Shown: positions 1 through 12,412, counted from the first letter of the stretch. The stretch: 64,000 bases of DNA from Sialis fuliginosa (GCA_961205875.1 OY540810.1:36580001-36644000); one strand, 5' to 3'. Notes: generated by a model from the letters alone, not told the origin. Translations and numbers: made by a program.

Positions 1-1307
1 CGTGAATAACGTCTTATGTTTTACGCCAGACACTGGGTGGGTATTTCAGAAACTTGATGTAACGCGCTGAGATCAGTTTGTGCGTTAGCGAAAATCGCTA
101 CCACGCGAATTTTGGTCTCAAATTATAGATCTCGATTAGATCTACGTGATACAAGTACAAATCAAAACATTTAAGCAGTGTTAATAAGTGAAAAACTTCA
201 TACTAAAAAAATACATTTCGCAAGCCACGATTTAATTATTTGTTTTTATGTTCGTACAAATCCTAAGAAATAACTATATTATACAATACTACTCTGAGTT
301 TTCTTTAACCCTACAGCTACGTATTCACGTCAATCCCTCGACTGTGTATCCCGACACAGTCACACATTTTATAATTTTGTATATGTATATTTAAAATTAA
401 TTTTGAAATATGGGGATTTTAGGTTGACAGATATATGGAAGCCCCGAAGTCATCAATAATATATGTTGCAATCGTTTATTCTGTTTTCAATCCAATCAAT
501 AAATAGCATACAAATTTCAATAATGTTTTATTTATTGTCATAAAAGTTGGTAAAAATAAATCAAAGATATTTTATGTGAAATTATAAGATTTTTTTTGTA
601 AATCTATAAAATAAATTAATTTTTATCTCTATACTCTATTTTGAGAAAAATTGAATAAATCTATCAAATGCTTAATAATACCCACATATTTAATTTTTTT
701 TAATGCATCAGCAAGATTTATATCTCTCGTTTTCATTTTTTTGATTTATTATTTTTGACAGTGGATATTTATTATTTTAAATTTAGAAATATGGTACAAA
801 ATAGCTCCTGAAGTAAACATTTCTGTTTTTATTTTTCAAACCAGAAAATGGGAACTGGCATGTAATATGAACGCCCTTTAGTCCAACGTTATTTGATTGA
901 AATATTTCTTTTGAAATCTGGTCTTGTTACACGATCAAAGGAAGCATTTTTAAATAAAGCTTCGTCCCGTTTGTGTTTGTACAAAAATACGACGTTTTTT
1001 ATATCAAATTTTGTTACAAAATTGGCTTCATTTCAAATTGTTAGACGTATGTATTGTGAGTGTATTAAAAATATTTTTTTGTGTAGGTATATTTTGTAAT
1101 TGAAAACAACCTAAAAATATACTTCTTTTTATGAATTGTATTTTTTTCATGTCATTTTATGGATGATGCTTTTATTTTAATACTTGTTTATCTGTTATAC
1201 AATTATTATATTTCTACCTACTTTGATTGTTTTTGTGTTTAATTTATTGAATTGTTGCTTTAGTTCAATCGACTATAAATATTTTTTAAATTTATCTGTC
1301 AATACAT
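1..1307. other. AT-rich unique-looking DNA, no gene seen
   Basis: I see no exon-like frame or transposon end here. The only local structure is a small hairpin at 340-361, with 8-bp arms gactgtgt / acacagtc around a 6-base loop. A 68-codon open frame at 893-1099 has no Met start and a composition expected by chance. Confidence 0.5.
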
Positions 1308-1440
1308 CCATACTAATAATATAAATGTGAAAGTAACTCTGTCTGTCCGTCTGTTTGTTACGTTTTATCAGCTAAATCGTTGAACCGATCTTGATCAAAT
1401 CTTGCAGGGAGATAGCTTGCATCCTAAGTAAGGAAAATTG
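1308..1440 (+). repeat. Dispersed repeat X ('catactaatattataaatg' type), copy 1
   Basis: Begins tccatactaataatataaat, continues through 'aactctgtctgtccgtctg', a 'gttgaaccgatcttgatc' motif and 'gggagatagcttgcatcct'. The same order of blocks recurs at 13262-13400, 23711-23850 and 29625-29745, so the family is established inside this window. It is a non-coding interspersed repeat of a kind common in arthropods; its class (SINE, Helitron or MITE) cannot be decided from these copies. Confidence 0.75.
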
Positions 1441-1496
1441 ATTAGATAAAAAAATATAAATTCCATGCGGACGATGTTGCGGGTAATAGCTCAGGT

Positions 1497-1945
1497 ACTG
1501 GCACCAGTAATGGTCGCTATAAGCTTTTAATTATTTTGTAATTATCATGAACTCATGTTACTAATAAAACAAGTAACTCTTTATTTAATCATTTTAATTA
1601 CCAAAGTCCGCAAATATAGTTTGTTTTTTTAAATCATAGCCTTTTATTTTGTTTATTTTTTTCTCCAGTATTAGATAAAGTAAAACCAGTGATAGACATT
1701 TACTTTACTACGACACAAAAGATATAAAAGAAAGAATTGTGAATTATTAATTAATAAATTATACTAATAATTAGTTTAAATGTCCACCATTTTAACACCT
1801 ATTGGCCGATGATCATCAAATGACGCTGTAAGACAGTTAAATGTATATAGATTAATATTCAGAAATGGTAGTAATCAAACATCAACAAATATTTCTAATT
1901 CAGTACATTTAATTAAAGAATAACCTTTACTGGTGTCATTCCAAC
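1497..1945 (+). mobile_element. Non-autonomous element with ACTGGCACCAGT ends, copy 1
   Basis: Starts with the near-palindrome actggcaccagt (1497-1508), then shares with the copies at 19378 and 45191 the blocks 'catgaactcatgttact', 'aatgtccaccatttt' and 'aaatatttctaatt'. The right end is degenerate (tttactggtgtcattcc). No coding content. Superfamily unknown. Confidence 0.7.
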
Positions 1946-2868
1946 AAGTACCTTAGTTGGAAATAAATAAGTACATTTTGCTCATTGGTTTGTAAGTTTC
2001 TTGTTAACTAAGCATCAATTTTATTCGTTTCCAGTTGTGTATTTTGTCAATGTTAACTCGAAAACAAAATGGTTATATGTGCTAATCCAAAAAAAATATT
2101 TTTTAAAGAATAAATACAAAATGCAGTAAGAAACCGTAAGTTAACATAACAAATATAAATAATAGGAAGAAAAATTCACACGTGATCATTTAAATTTATA
2201 TTAAAGTAAAATTGCAGTAAAAATAAATCACAATGATTTTCTAATATTGCAGATGCATTATTTCATACATTTATCTTTCGCCATGTACTATCAATTTCAT
2301 ACAAATGTTCTATAAATTTTAAATCGTGTTGCATAATCTATGGAAGGTACATGATTTTTACCCGAGTTGCATAAAATGTTCTCGTATATGTGTAAATGTG
2401 TGTGTGTGTGTTAAGAACACATTATTTTCTGTATAGGACTAGACACTCCCTAAATGTGCCTATTAGCTTTGATTGATTTGACACCGGTAGTGAAAAATGA
2501 TGCGTTCTTAATACGACGGTGTTAAATAATTCAGAGTCTGTGTGTGTTGGGTATAAGAAATTATTTTCCTCGTTTATATATTTTATTAAGGAGCCTGTAT
2601 TACATTTTTAAGGGTATATTTAATTATATTTATTGTTGATTTAACAGAAGATGCGTTGTATTTATTTTTTATAAATCTATATATTATAGAATCTATTGCT
2701 TCTTTATTTTTATTTTACAAGATTTTAAAAACAGGAATCGAACTTTACTATAATAAAATAGTTTTAAATGGCATCCTTGTATTTTACAGAAATATCCAAT
2801 TCCTAACAATAATTATTATATTTTTCGATATAATATTTTAAACTTACTATGAGCCAATTAAAATAATA
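1946..2868. other. AT-rich DNA with a (TG)7 microsatellite at 2397-2411
   Basis: No gene or transposon end recognised. The (TG) run is followed by a slightly GC-richer patch around 2430-2550. An open frame at 2656-2841 encodes a low-complexity I/F/Y-rich peptide and is taken as chance. Confidence 0.5.
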
Positions 2869-3494
2869 TCTGCCAAGTAAATGCACAGTGCTTCCTCGTG
2901 CTAAAATCACCAAAGGTAGTTAATTATTGAACAAAAAATAAAAACTGATAAAGTGTTCAGATAAATTGCCTGGAATAGATTAACCATTTAATTTTTATAC
3001 AGTTTTGCTAAAAAATATTAGTTCGAACTTTTTCTTAAGACGCACCTGATTTTTTCGTATATTTTTAATTTTTTGACAATTTCAATTCATTCATTTAAGC
3101 AAATTGAGATAAATCTTTGTAAGGGAATATTTTACAACAAACGTTGTAAAAAAGATTCTATAAAATTTTCACGTAAGTAACATCTGTTTGAGATCTAAAA
3201 AATAAATATTTTGGGATGTTACCCCTTTCCCTTACACACGATTTTGAAATGTGAATGTCCTCATGCCAGACTCAAGACCATCCAACCAAGTTTCATTAAT
3301 ATCGGTTCAGTGGTTCATGCGTGTGACAAGAATTCAGGGGACAGACACGCAGACACGGAACGAAAAATATTTGTCTTGATCTGAAACGGAAAGATCAATT
3401 TAAAATTTTTAAATCGAAGAACAATTTTTTAATCTCATTTTAAAACGATCACAACGCTTCTCGTATCTTCGATATTGCGAGGAAGCAAAATATC
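2869..3494 (+). repeat. Dispersed repeat ZY, full-length copy
   Basis: The left end reads ctgccaagtaaatgcacag followed by tgcttcctcg; the right end reads atcttcgatattgcgaggaa. The outer ends share the inverted core gcttcctcg / cgaggaagc. Inside is an inverted match to the repeat X core (ccaagtttcattaatatcgg) and a short 'acagacacgcagacacgg' stretch. Related copies lie at 6270-6473, 15719-16188, 23900-24370, 33053-33653 and 53000-53290. Non-coding; class not determined. Confidence 0.75.
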
Positions 3495-5822
3495 TAATAA
3501 TTTTTCACGCTGAGACTAGATTTTAACTATACATATCGCTTCTGAAATATACAATTACAGTAAGAGCACTTCGTAATTATATTGTATTCTAATTCTAAAC
3601 CATTTTCCAAAAATACTTTTCAATTGATAAAATGGATAAAGTATTAATATATAACTATAAATGTTATAAATAAACTCAATATGTATTAATAAATCTTACA
3701 CTCCTATCAGTAACTAAATTTACAAATGATATGATGTCAGAGTCTCAGGTGGTGCCAACTAGAGCACGAAATAGATACTACGAAATGACTGCAAGTTATT
3801 CTTGGGACACATTCAGTTGTTTTTTGTTTGCGCTTCCCCCACTTTCCTTGTCCGCCCTTTTCAAAGCACAGCACTTACTGAGAGAACAGAGAAACATGTG
3901 AGTTACCCAGTACTTTATAGTACAGTCACTTGTTACAAAGCTCAAGTGTTCATGGCACACTATGTTAGATATACACAAACATTGTTGCTGTAGTTTTATT
4001 TTTAGCTCATGCTAGGATTTATTGTCCGGTTTAGATAATTATCTACAATGTTTATGTTGTATAAATTTTTTGTTGCACAAGAGGATATGCAGGTTTAGCT
4101 ATGGAAGATAATTTAAAAGTTGCTTATTCTAGATCAACAACTTTTTGTAAATAAAACTGCATCTAAACAGCAATTGTCTGCTTTTAAAAGTAATGAAAAA
4201 GATTTAAAAATATATATTTTAAAAGGAATACATTTTCTTTTTGTGAAATAAAAATTACTTATTCTATTTGAACAATGAATATGTTATGCCTATTTCTGGT
4301 TGAAGAAATAAATTTATTTATGAATTTGATGCTAACTAAGCCACCATTAAAAATGATATTACTTAAGGCGGCTTAAGGTGTTACATCTAATCATGAATTC
4401 GGAAAATGATACTTTTAAAAAAAATTTAGAATAATAAAAAAAGCAATCAAATGAAATTTGGGGGGGGGGGGTTATTGTACATGTCTCAAAACATACAAAA
4501 AAATTTGTTTAATGAAATATAAAACAAAACTGTGACTTTAGCGTTCCTACACTGACAATGAGTGCATCTTTTTTGTTATGTACTCCACTGCAGAAAACAT
4601 GGATCAACATCCAGAGCAAAAAAAATAAATAAAATTCTTGTTATTTACATGAGTTTTCCCATCAAAGTACACATGGTTATTAAAAAATATCGATTTTTGC
4701 TAATTTTGTATCACTTTTAACAAAAAAACGTGTTTTTGACGAAAAAAACGACCTTAAATAAAAAAAACTGTAATTGTTAATCAATCGTAAAAATCGCGTG
4801 TACTTCGATGTAAAATCTATCTAAGAAGTTACAGTTAAAATTTCAAGTCGATCGGATGGAAAATGGCCAAGATACATTTTCCGCAATTTTTTAAAAACGT
4901 GGTTTCGATTAAAATGAGCTTAAAGTTCGAAAACTGTTTTACTACATGCAAACGTCGACAATAATTACGACTTAAAAGGGGCCTTAAATTAGTAAAGTCT
5001 AATTATATTGATTTGTTATAGTGCTGCGGCTCAAATATATTTATTATAAGTAGTTTTTTTTGCATTGCATACCAATAATAATTAAAGTTTTAAATGTTAT
5101 TATAGAGAAGAAAATCCTAAAGAAGAAGTAGAATAAGAAATGTTATTATACAAGCACTTGTTTTTGCTACAAACTTCACGGAAAACTTTCCATAGTCTTT
5201 TTTGTAACACTTACGAATTCATTTATTTTTTAGTATGTTGAAAAATGTTACCGACGACGACTTAAAAAAATTAAATTTAATAGAATATTACAATATATTC
5301 ACTTTCGACGTATAAAATTTCTGATATTATAAAGGCGGCTTCTGTTTTGAAGTGTCTTCTTATGAGCAAAGTTATATAAATATCATTTATATTCGAGCTG
5401 ATGTAAATACATAGATGTAATATGTTCATTATAAATAATGAAATGAAAAGAGAGACGGGTTGAAACAAAACGAGTTCGTTTGAGTAACGAGAACAGTCGG
5501 TTGTTAAATCTATCTTCGTACGGTATTGCAGTTAGGACGTATAGTTTACCAGGGTTGTTGCGGTCGTTTCGTTTAACAACACGCTCATAGAATATACGCA
5601 GATATTCTCCACAAAAAGAACAACAATGTTAAACACATTTTTACTACTGAAATAATATGTTTTTGCTTTTTATTTTTCAGAAAATCTACATTTGAAAAAT
5701 ATATATTTATATCAGTCAATCAAAACCTAAAACGATCGCTCGTTTATTTATTATGGTACTTGTTTATTTTATCCCCGACGATTTGAAAAAACTAAAATCC
5801 CTAGCAATATAAAATGTAGGTG
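3495..5822. other. AT-rich DNA, no gene; G12 tract at 4460-4471
   Basis: No supported coding sequence. The G12 homopolymer at 4460-4471, and the block near 4836-4860 that reads 'aaaatttcaagtcgatcgg' (compare 54700-54722), suggest an eroded copy of the element type seen at 54622-57669, but no matching second end was found. Overlapping short open frames on both strands at 3796-3993 are unsupported. Confidence 0.4.
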
Positions 5823-5826
5823 TTAT

Positions 5827-6222
5827 GCGCCAATGTGAGTAAAGTGTGTACTATTAGTTTTAATATTCATGTTTGTATAGGTATTACATTTTTCATTATT
5901 TTTGAATGATAAACTTCTAACTGTACTTGGTTAGAGCAATCTATTGGGGCAAAATCGAGTTGATTACTTTTGGGTTGGTTAGTTTTCGTTAGGTTAAAAA
6001 CGGGGATTCAATCACCGCCGCAACAAACTGTTTTAAAATAATTCTATCATATAAAATAAACTCTATTCGGAATAACTATAAACGTAATTATTGACAATTA
6101 ACCAAAAATTCAATAAAGTTTATAGATATATGTACATAATAAAATACATTAATATGATTTCTATATAATTACCTATTTAAAAATATTGAAATTAATAGTA
6201 CAAACTTTACTCACATTGGCGC
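5827..6222. mobile_element. TIR element with about 50-bp arms and TTAT duplications
   Basis: Left end gcgccaatgtgagtaaagt; right end is its inverse, actttactcacattggcgc. Similarity between the arms continues for roughly 50 bases. TTAT flanks both sides (5823-5826 and 6223-6226), so the simplest reading is a 396-bp non-autonomous DNA element with a 4-bp duplication. No open frame. A 4-bp duplication would suit Sola-like elements, but the superfamily is not established. Confidence 0.75.
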
Positions 6223-6269
6223 TTATGTAATCATATAATACATGACACTTGCCAATCTGTAGAACTGGT

Positions 6270-6473
6270 TATTAAAAATATACGAAAAAATAATCAGGTA
6301 TGTCATAAAAATTTCGAACTAATATTTTTTAGTAAAATTGTATAAAAATGAAATGGTTAACCAATGCCAAGCAATTTATCTGAACACTATCGGTTTTTAT
6401 TTAAATTGTTCAATAATTAACTACTTTTGATGAATTTGGCACGAGGAAGCACTGTGCATTTACTTGGCAGATG
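6270..6473 (-). repeat. Dispersed repeat ZY, left-half fragment, reverse
   Basis: Reverse-strand match to the left half of the 2869-3494 repeat, ending in gcactgtgcatttacttggc and agat. The right half of the family is absent, so this is a truncated copy. Confidence 0.75.
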
Positions 6474-6496
6474 TTTTTATATTAAAACTATCAGTA

Positions 6497-6839
6497 CAAT
6501 AAAACCCTCCATTTACGCGGTTAATTGTTCCATGAAATCAGAGCGTAAATGGAGCAATAGGAAGCCCTGTAAAAAATAGTTTTTCCATTTTCTCAAATAT
6601 TTTACTCTTGGTGATATATTTTTTAATAAAATTTAACAGGTTGCTGACAAAAAAAAACAGTTTTTGATTAACTCCAAAATAAAATATAGGAACTTATTGT
6701 TTATATTTATTCGAAATCATAAATTCACTGTTACATATATTTAAACAAGTGCGTGGTGATCACCGGTGTCTAGTAGATTAGTGAACATATAAAATTTTTC
6801 TAACTACGTAAAAGTGAATCCGCTCAAAGGATATAACTG
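6497..6839. mobile_element. Probable Tigger/pogo-like MITE
   Basis: The left end caataaaaccctccatttac resembles the left end of the clearer element at 16881. The right end reads ggatataactg, followed by ta. TA flanks both sides. The two ends match each other only loosely, so this may be an eroded copy. No coding capacity. Confidence 0.45.
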
Positions 6840-6841
6840 TA

Positions 6842-7469
6842 TGTATATATCCTGCTTTATACAAAATCATGATTTTTGGGCGCAACTCCTACGCAATCTC
6901 TTGAAATAAACTCCAACCCTGTAGTTTGCATATCGGCACAATTCCACCACAGCAGTACTAACATAGCAGGTGGCTTCATCATAACTCTACCACCTGTGTA
7001 AGCCAGACAGATAATTTCATTATTCAGCGTTCATCTTGGCGGAAACTGAATTTCCGTTTTCTAAATGTATTCATTATGATTCCATACGCAGAAATGTGTC
7101 AAATAAAGATTTATTAGATGTAGGCGTATGTGGAATGAACGAATGTACTTTGTTGTGTTCTTTATTAGGTTTATTTATATACCAATTATCTACGCTGTGC
7201 TCTTGTAGCATTATGAATTAAGCCTTACGTTTAAACTCATTTATATTTTAATTGAGTCAGCCTATAACAACTGCTACTAAAATACAAGTTCCTTAACGTA
7301 CAAAGACATACGAAATGATACTAACAAGTAACACTACTCAAGTGTCATTCACCGATATTCTTGAAAATTTGCACACACGTAGTACATCGAAAAACATTAA
7401 ACACGTGTTTTTTATTTTTATTTTGGCTAACAAGGCGTTTTAATGTTAGAAAACTCATTCGAAAGTTAA
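6842..7469. other. No gene seen; moderately GC-richer patch near 6900-7050
   Basis: Contains a short imperfect inverted repeat around 6980-7000 (aggtggc / accacct). The 61-codon frame at 7036-7221 lacks a recognisable domain and has no splice context that I can support. Confidence 0.4.
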
Positions 7470-9055
7470 CATGATTCAAAATGGTAAATACAAAATGGTG
7501 GGCAAAAGTGCAGAAGTTTCAAAAACTTTATTTAACGCCACTTGCGAAGTCTATTAGATACATGATTACGAATTCGGCAACAGTTATATCAATCTAGAGG
7601 TGGTGGGTGAAAAATTCAATATGTCACATCCAAATGGCGTAAACTGAAGGCAATGAGGAAGGTCTACCGGGCCAATCAGTGAAGGCAAGATAGTGATACT
7701 ATACCCGACTACTATATGTCAGATTGTATAATTGGAAACATTAAAAGACCTGGTTTAGAGCTGGGCGAGGGCCGTGAATTTTTCGGGTCACGTTGGGTCA
7801 CGGCCGTGACCCGACGTGACGTGATTGATTTTCAAATATTGAATCGTGAGCGGGCGTGATCGTGAGTCAAATTAAAACAGTCGGGCGTGACCGTGCGTGA
7901 GTACATTTTTCTCGTGCGTGAGTTCGTGAGTATATTTTGAAGATAATTTTTTTATAAACTTATTTGATATTTTTTTTAATATCTGAACTAATAATGCATA
8001 AATATAATAATGTTTTAAAACGAATTTTGACATTAAAACATATAGTATGAAAAATAAATGTTATTTTAGGAAGCATTTTCACATGGTCAGTATTGCCAAC
8101 TATATCAGAACACCAAAAAAAGATTTAAAAATGCATTGTAGCTTTATTTTATTATTGTTTTGTTTGTAATTTCTTTTACTAGAATGCAGTTTAGAAGAAA
8201 TAATATGAATAATAAAATACACACAATATATTGCACGTAAAAACATAAATTTTCATCATTTCAAAATTTAATTTACAACAATTACATTAAATCGGGTCAC
8301 GCGCGTGACCCGTCGTGCGTGATCGGGCGTGAGTAAAAAAATAGTATTCGTGAGCGTGCGTGATCGTGAATACTTTTTTTTGTAACCGTGAGTGAGCGGG
8401 CGTGACTAAATTTTTTTATCTCGTGAGCGTGCGTGATCGTGAGCAAAAATTACTCACGCGCCCAGCTCTAACCTGGTTATCCGTTTTCATAAAGTTTAAT
8501 TTCTTAAAATTTCGTGACTTGATTATTGGTCACGTTCACGACTGATCAAAAACAGTGAACAACGAGCTTTAATTGATTCATGGAATTTCTTGTGGAATGT
8601 ACCAAAAATTTAAAGAATGTTACTTTTTAAGCATGTAAGGAAGTGAGAAAGAAGTAACCAGAAAGAGATAGAAACTAGTGTTCTGACAGAAACTCTCGAC
8701 ATGAAGTGAACATAAAAGTTCTTTGGTTAGCCTGGTCACTAGTTTCTATCTCTTTCTAGTTACTTTTTTTAATTTCTGGTACATTCCACCAGAAATTCCA
8801 TGAATCAACCAATCAAAGCTCGTTGTTCCGTTTTTTGGTCAGACGCTCCCATTGTTTCCATCATTTAAAAGAAGTTTGTCCACCGATATTTGCTCAGTTT
8901 CTTCCATTTGGATGCGTCACATTGAATTTTCCATTCGCCACCTCTAGATTGAAATAACTGTTGCTAAATTCGTAATCATGTATCTAATAAATTTTTGAAA
9001 CTACTGCGACTGTGTCCACTGTTTCTGCCATTCTGAATCTTGTTAAACTAATGTC
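7470..9055. mobile_element. Foldback element with an inserted hAT
   Basis: The outer arms are inverted copies of each other: 'ttagatacatgattacgaat' near 7554 pairs with its inverse near 8975, and 'caatctagaggtgg' near 7590 with ccacctctagattg near 8939. A second, inner set of arms lies at about 8540-8665 and 8745-8845. The left arm is interrupted by the hAT element at 7756-8470. Outer boundaries are approximate because similarity fades gradually. Confidence 0.7.
7756..8470. mobile_element. hAT MITE with dense cgtgatcgtgag subrepeats
   Basis: Exact 12-bp TIR tagagctgggcg / cgcccagctcta and a perfect 8-bp target duplication acctggtt at 7748-7755 and 8471-8478, the hAT signature. Both subterminal regions are filled with variants of gcgtgcgtgatcgtgag in both orientations, probably arrays of transposase-binding sites; the centre is AT-rich. 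There is no transposase. A diverged end of the same family lies at about 28826-28905. Confidence 0.92.
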
Positions 9056-9737
9056 AAAATCAAAAAATGTAAAAACTGCATTAAAATTGGTTTGGTAGTT
9101 TTCGAGTTTACCTAATACGATGTAACATGTTAAAATACATTTTTAACACATTACCCATATTGTACGTATAACATAAACCAAATTTCCGTTAATGTATATA
9201 TACGAGGGACGATTTTCGTAAGCGAAATAATATTATATGTATAAAATTTAAATATTCGGCAACAGCTGACACTATAATCAGATTTCATTCGGTTCTCTGC
9301 TATTATACTTTTAAATCTTGATATATTCGTGATTCAGCATAACTTGTCTGATTTGTCCATATCGATATTTATTTTATTAAAACCTCGTAAATCTGTGAGA
9401 AAGTGTTGCGTGCTATGGTGTTATTACATATATGTCAATGCCTATTTTACAATAAATTTCTGGTTAAGTTTTATTTATAAAGGCATCAAAACTATTCCAA
9501 TAAATATATTGACAGCTCGATACAAATTTTTTAGTACGGATATCAAATTTATTTTGACTTTTTCTACTCCTTTTGTGTGTACATATTGATGTAGCCTATA
9601 TTTTAGGAAAATATATATTCTTTATTGGTTATTTTACATTATATTATATAGAAATAATATTTATTTTGTATAATTACGTTACGTTTGAATACTCACTATA
9701 TTGCTTAAATATAGTTTTTAATATTTTTTCTTATAAT
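9056..9737. other. AT-rich DNA without recognised features
   Basis: Open frames at 9329-9589 and 9573-9914 are rich in I/F/Y. The second runs into the non-coding 3' part of the LINE on the opposite strand, so both are treated as chance. Confidence 0.5.
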
Positions 9738-9799
9738 TTTTTTTTTTTTCTTCATAACATATATGTCGACTGGTACTTGGCCTTTTCCGACAGCTCTTC

Positions 9800-9862
9800 G
9801 TGTTGTGTAAGTGTTGTGTTGTGTTGTGTAAGTGTTGTGTTGTGTTGTGTAGTTGTGTGTAT
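9800..9862. repeat. Minisatellite in the LINE 3' UTR
   Basis: About two and a half copies of a ~22-bp unit made of gtgttgtgt and gtaa blocks. It is absent from the related 3' end at 35850-36060, so it probably expanded in this lineage. Confidence 0.75.
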
Positions 9863-10058
9863 TTTGTTTTTTGTTAGGATCACAGGGACACAAGAGGGAG
9901 TGGGAGGATGCTAATGGGCCGATCATAGCGGAGTGAAGACGAACAAGGTGGCCGTGTTAATGGGAATTGTGGGTGAGGGTTCAATCAGGGTAGGGGTTAT
10001 ATAAATGATGACTTTATCTCTCTTGTTATTTTATTTTTATTTTGTAAAAAAATTATTT

Positions 10059-10363
10059 TTAAATGTTGATTTTTGTATTTATTATGAATTTCATTAGACT
10101 TTCATAGTTTTCTACGTTTTTCAATAGTTCTCTGATGTTATTTGGTATTGTTGTGAATGCCTGTTTTCTCTCATTTTTCCATATCGGACATTTTAGTATG
10201 ATGTGTTCTGAGTTTGCTGTACTTTTGTTGTCACATCTGCAAAGATCCGTTGGAGCTTTTTTTATTCTGTGTAGATATTGTTGCGTGCATGCGTGGTTAA
10301 ATCTGAGTCTATTAATTGTTATTATTATTCTTCTTGGATTGTTGTATTTTTGAAACCATGGTG
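10059..10363 (-). pseudogene. LINE ORF2 C-terminal fragment (zinc-knuckle region)
   Basis: In one open frame on the reverse strand the translation begins with TPWFQKYNNPRR, continues with INRLRFNHACTQQYLHRI, then CRCDN, followed by EHIILKCPIW and a basic tail to a stop codon at 10059-10061. The spacing of the two cysteines in CRC, the EH pair and the final KCP matches the conserved C-terminal cysteine/histidine segment downstream of reverse transcriptase in Jockey/R1/I-type LINEs. Endonuclease and reverse transcriptase are absent because the copy is 5'-truncated, so it cannot mobilise itself. The surviving frame has no stop or frameshift, which suggests a fairly recent insertion. The first codon is simply the truncation point; there is no start codon. 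Confidence 0.8.
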
Positions 10364-10371
10364 TTTATAAT

Positions 10372-11982
10372 ATTATATTATGTTTTTAAGTGTACTATTT
10401 TATTATTATAATAAAAGTTATTATTTTATGATTTTTATTTTAATATATGTACAGGATGCGGCATTTAAAGTAGGTCAAGTAAATAACCTAAAATCCAAGG
10501 AACTGTAGGGAAATAGGGTAGTCTTATTTTTGATTGATTTAGTGGATGTTAATCAGGATTTAAAAAAAATGAAATTTACATTTTTTCTCTGAATCTTGTT
10601 CTACTTGAAAAATCAAAATAAAATTTATGATATGTAGGTAAATAGCTAGAGATTTTCGAATTTTTTAAATCGTTTTACCGGTAAATTATAAATTTAATGA
10701 AATTGAAAGACAAAAAGTGCTTATAAGATTCTTATAATCCCATTGTTGTTTTATTTATATGTTATCATGATTTTTTTTATCTAAAATTCTTTCATAAAAT
10801 TGTGCACTTTTTATCTAGTAACTAATACCTATTTGACAAATTTTTTGTCGTAAAAATTCAATTTTTTCTTTACATAAACTGCAAATTTCCTTACTTCTAG
10901 TTTTTCAATTTGACTGAGTTTTAATAGGGTTCTACTCTAATAGTAGATGAAGTGAATTCAAAAGGATTGCTGTTAATTTATTACGTTTTGCGATCTGTAG
11001 TGTGTTGCCGTCACTTAAAAATTGGATGAAATTGAACTTTGTTTATATTTTTATAACAGAAAATTAAAACCAATCGATATTAAACTAAGTAAATATGAAT
11101 ACTGCAAAGTTCTCTTTCAGAAAATGTAAACTTTAAAGTGGGTTACTGAAGAAATTTAATATATAATGCTCATTTTAACAATGTTCATACGAATTTTTTT
11201 TCTCGAACGACAGTAGAACACACTTTCAAGCAGAGCCTTCTTGAGGTGTGCAATATAGTTTTCAACTTCTTTAAATTATTAAAACAACTATTTTGAAATA
11301 AAAATGTCAATTCAACAACATAAACTAATTGTTGAAACCACTACAAACGAATTAATTCAAAAGTCCTATACCATACAATCTCATGGCAGTATTTCGGGAG
11401 GGAAACGTCCAGAGCCTACTACTGCACAGTAGTTGTAGGCCTCAGAACGCTAATCTATATTTAATTGTGCCGATAATGGCCCCCGAATTGGTACTAATCA
11501 ACGCAATCAATTCATTAATATGATATTATTGCGTGGTAACGACGTCTGCGAACATACGGATAATTACTGCACAGACAGTAACGTTTTACGTTTATTCGGA
11601 AACGTTTGAACCGAGGCGTTCGTGTGTGTTAATGTTAACTATCGCTTCTGTTTTTCACTTTGCCAAAATAGGTTTCGTGTATTCCGGTTTGAAACTGATT
11701 GCATTTCCTGTGTCTCTGGTCATTTTGTAGATTTTATTATAGAGGATTCTGACTATTTGTTTGTAGGGTTTAACTGTGTTTGATGTTGTAAATTCAATAG
11801 CATAGAAATTGGTATTTGATTTGTTTCAAACAATTTCATTTAATACTTTTGAAATAATTTACGAAATTACAATTTTATTTATTGGGAAGTTATAAGAGTT
11901 GATACCTATAAATGTAGTGATTAAAAATTAATTTCGTATTCAATATAAATGATTGGCATTATAATTGTTTGTATAGTTTTAT
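10372..11982. other. AT-rich DNA; single MITE-like end and one hairpin
   Basis: At 10451 'tacaggatgcggcatttaaa' resembles the left end of the foldback element at 26550, but no partner end was found. A hairpin at 11414-11440 (gcctactactg / cagtagttgtaggc) sits in a GC-richer unique patch (11380-11700). The open frame at 11533-11730 has no recognised domain. Confidence 0.4.
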
Positions 11983-12412
11983 GCACGGAGAAAAATGGAG
12001 TTGATTTTTTAATTCAATTTTGTATCAAAAAATATTATCATTTTTAACATTATCAATTCAATAACTTTTACAATCTCCATTGTAATTTTTATAATACGAA
12101 GTTATTACTATATTTATCAATATCATTTACATGATTTATTCAACTTATTATTTTTAAGTTGAATTATTTATTAAGTACTTTACAAATTATTTCATTTCAA
12201 TTTTTAGTACCTACATTTTTCTATTCGATACCAAAATTTTTATTAAAAGACAATACAATAAATACTATGATTGTGTAGAATTAATTATATATATACTATA
12301 TTTTTCATTGGTATAACAAATTAAACTATTCCAATAAAATAGATTTCGAACCTGCACTCAAAAATTACTATTCATATTGTAATTTTAGTAACACATGGCC
12401 TAGCAACCAAAG

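Larger units (their letters stand above)
9738..10364 (-). mobile_element. 5'-truncated non-LTR retrotransposon (LINE), reverse
   Basis: Read on the minus strand this is the last ~100 codons of an ORF2 (10363 to 10059), then about 320 bp of 3' UTR containing a 22-bp minisatellite (9800-9862), ending in a poly(A) tail seen as T13 at 9737-9749. The short direct repeat ttataat borders both sides (9731-9737 and 10365-10371) and is a plausible target duplication. The 3' UTR is similar to 35850-36060. The clade is probably within the R1/Jockey/I group, judging by the C-terminal motif; the exact family is not known. Confidence 0.8.

Noticed and set aside
9573-9926. Forward and reverse frames with V/C-rich or T/H-rich repeats
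   Set aside because: Generated by the minisatellite in the LINE 3' UTR.
10135-10353. 72-codon forward frame over 10135-10353
   Set aside because: Antisense shadow of the LINE ORF2 C-terminus, whose zinc-knuckle motif is clear on the reverse strand.
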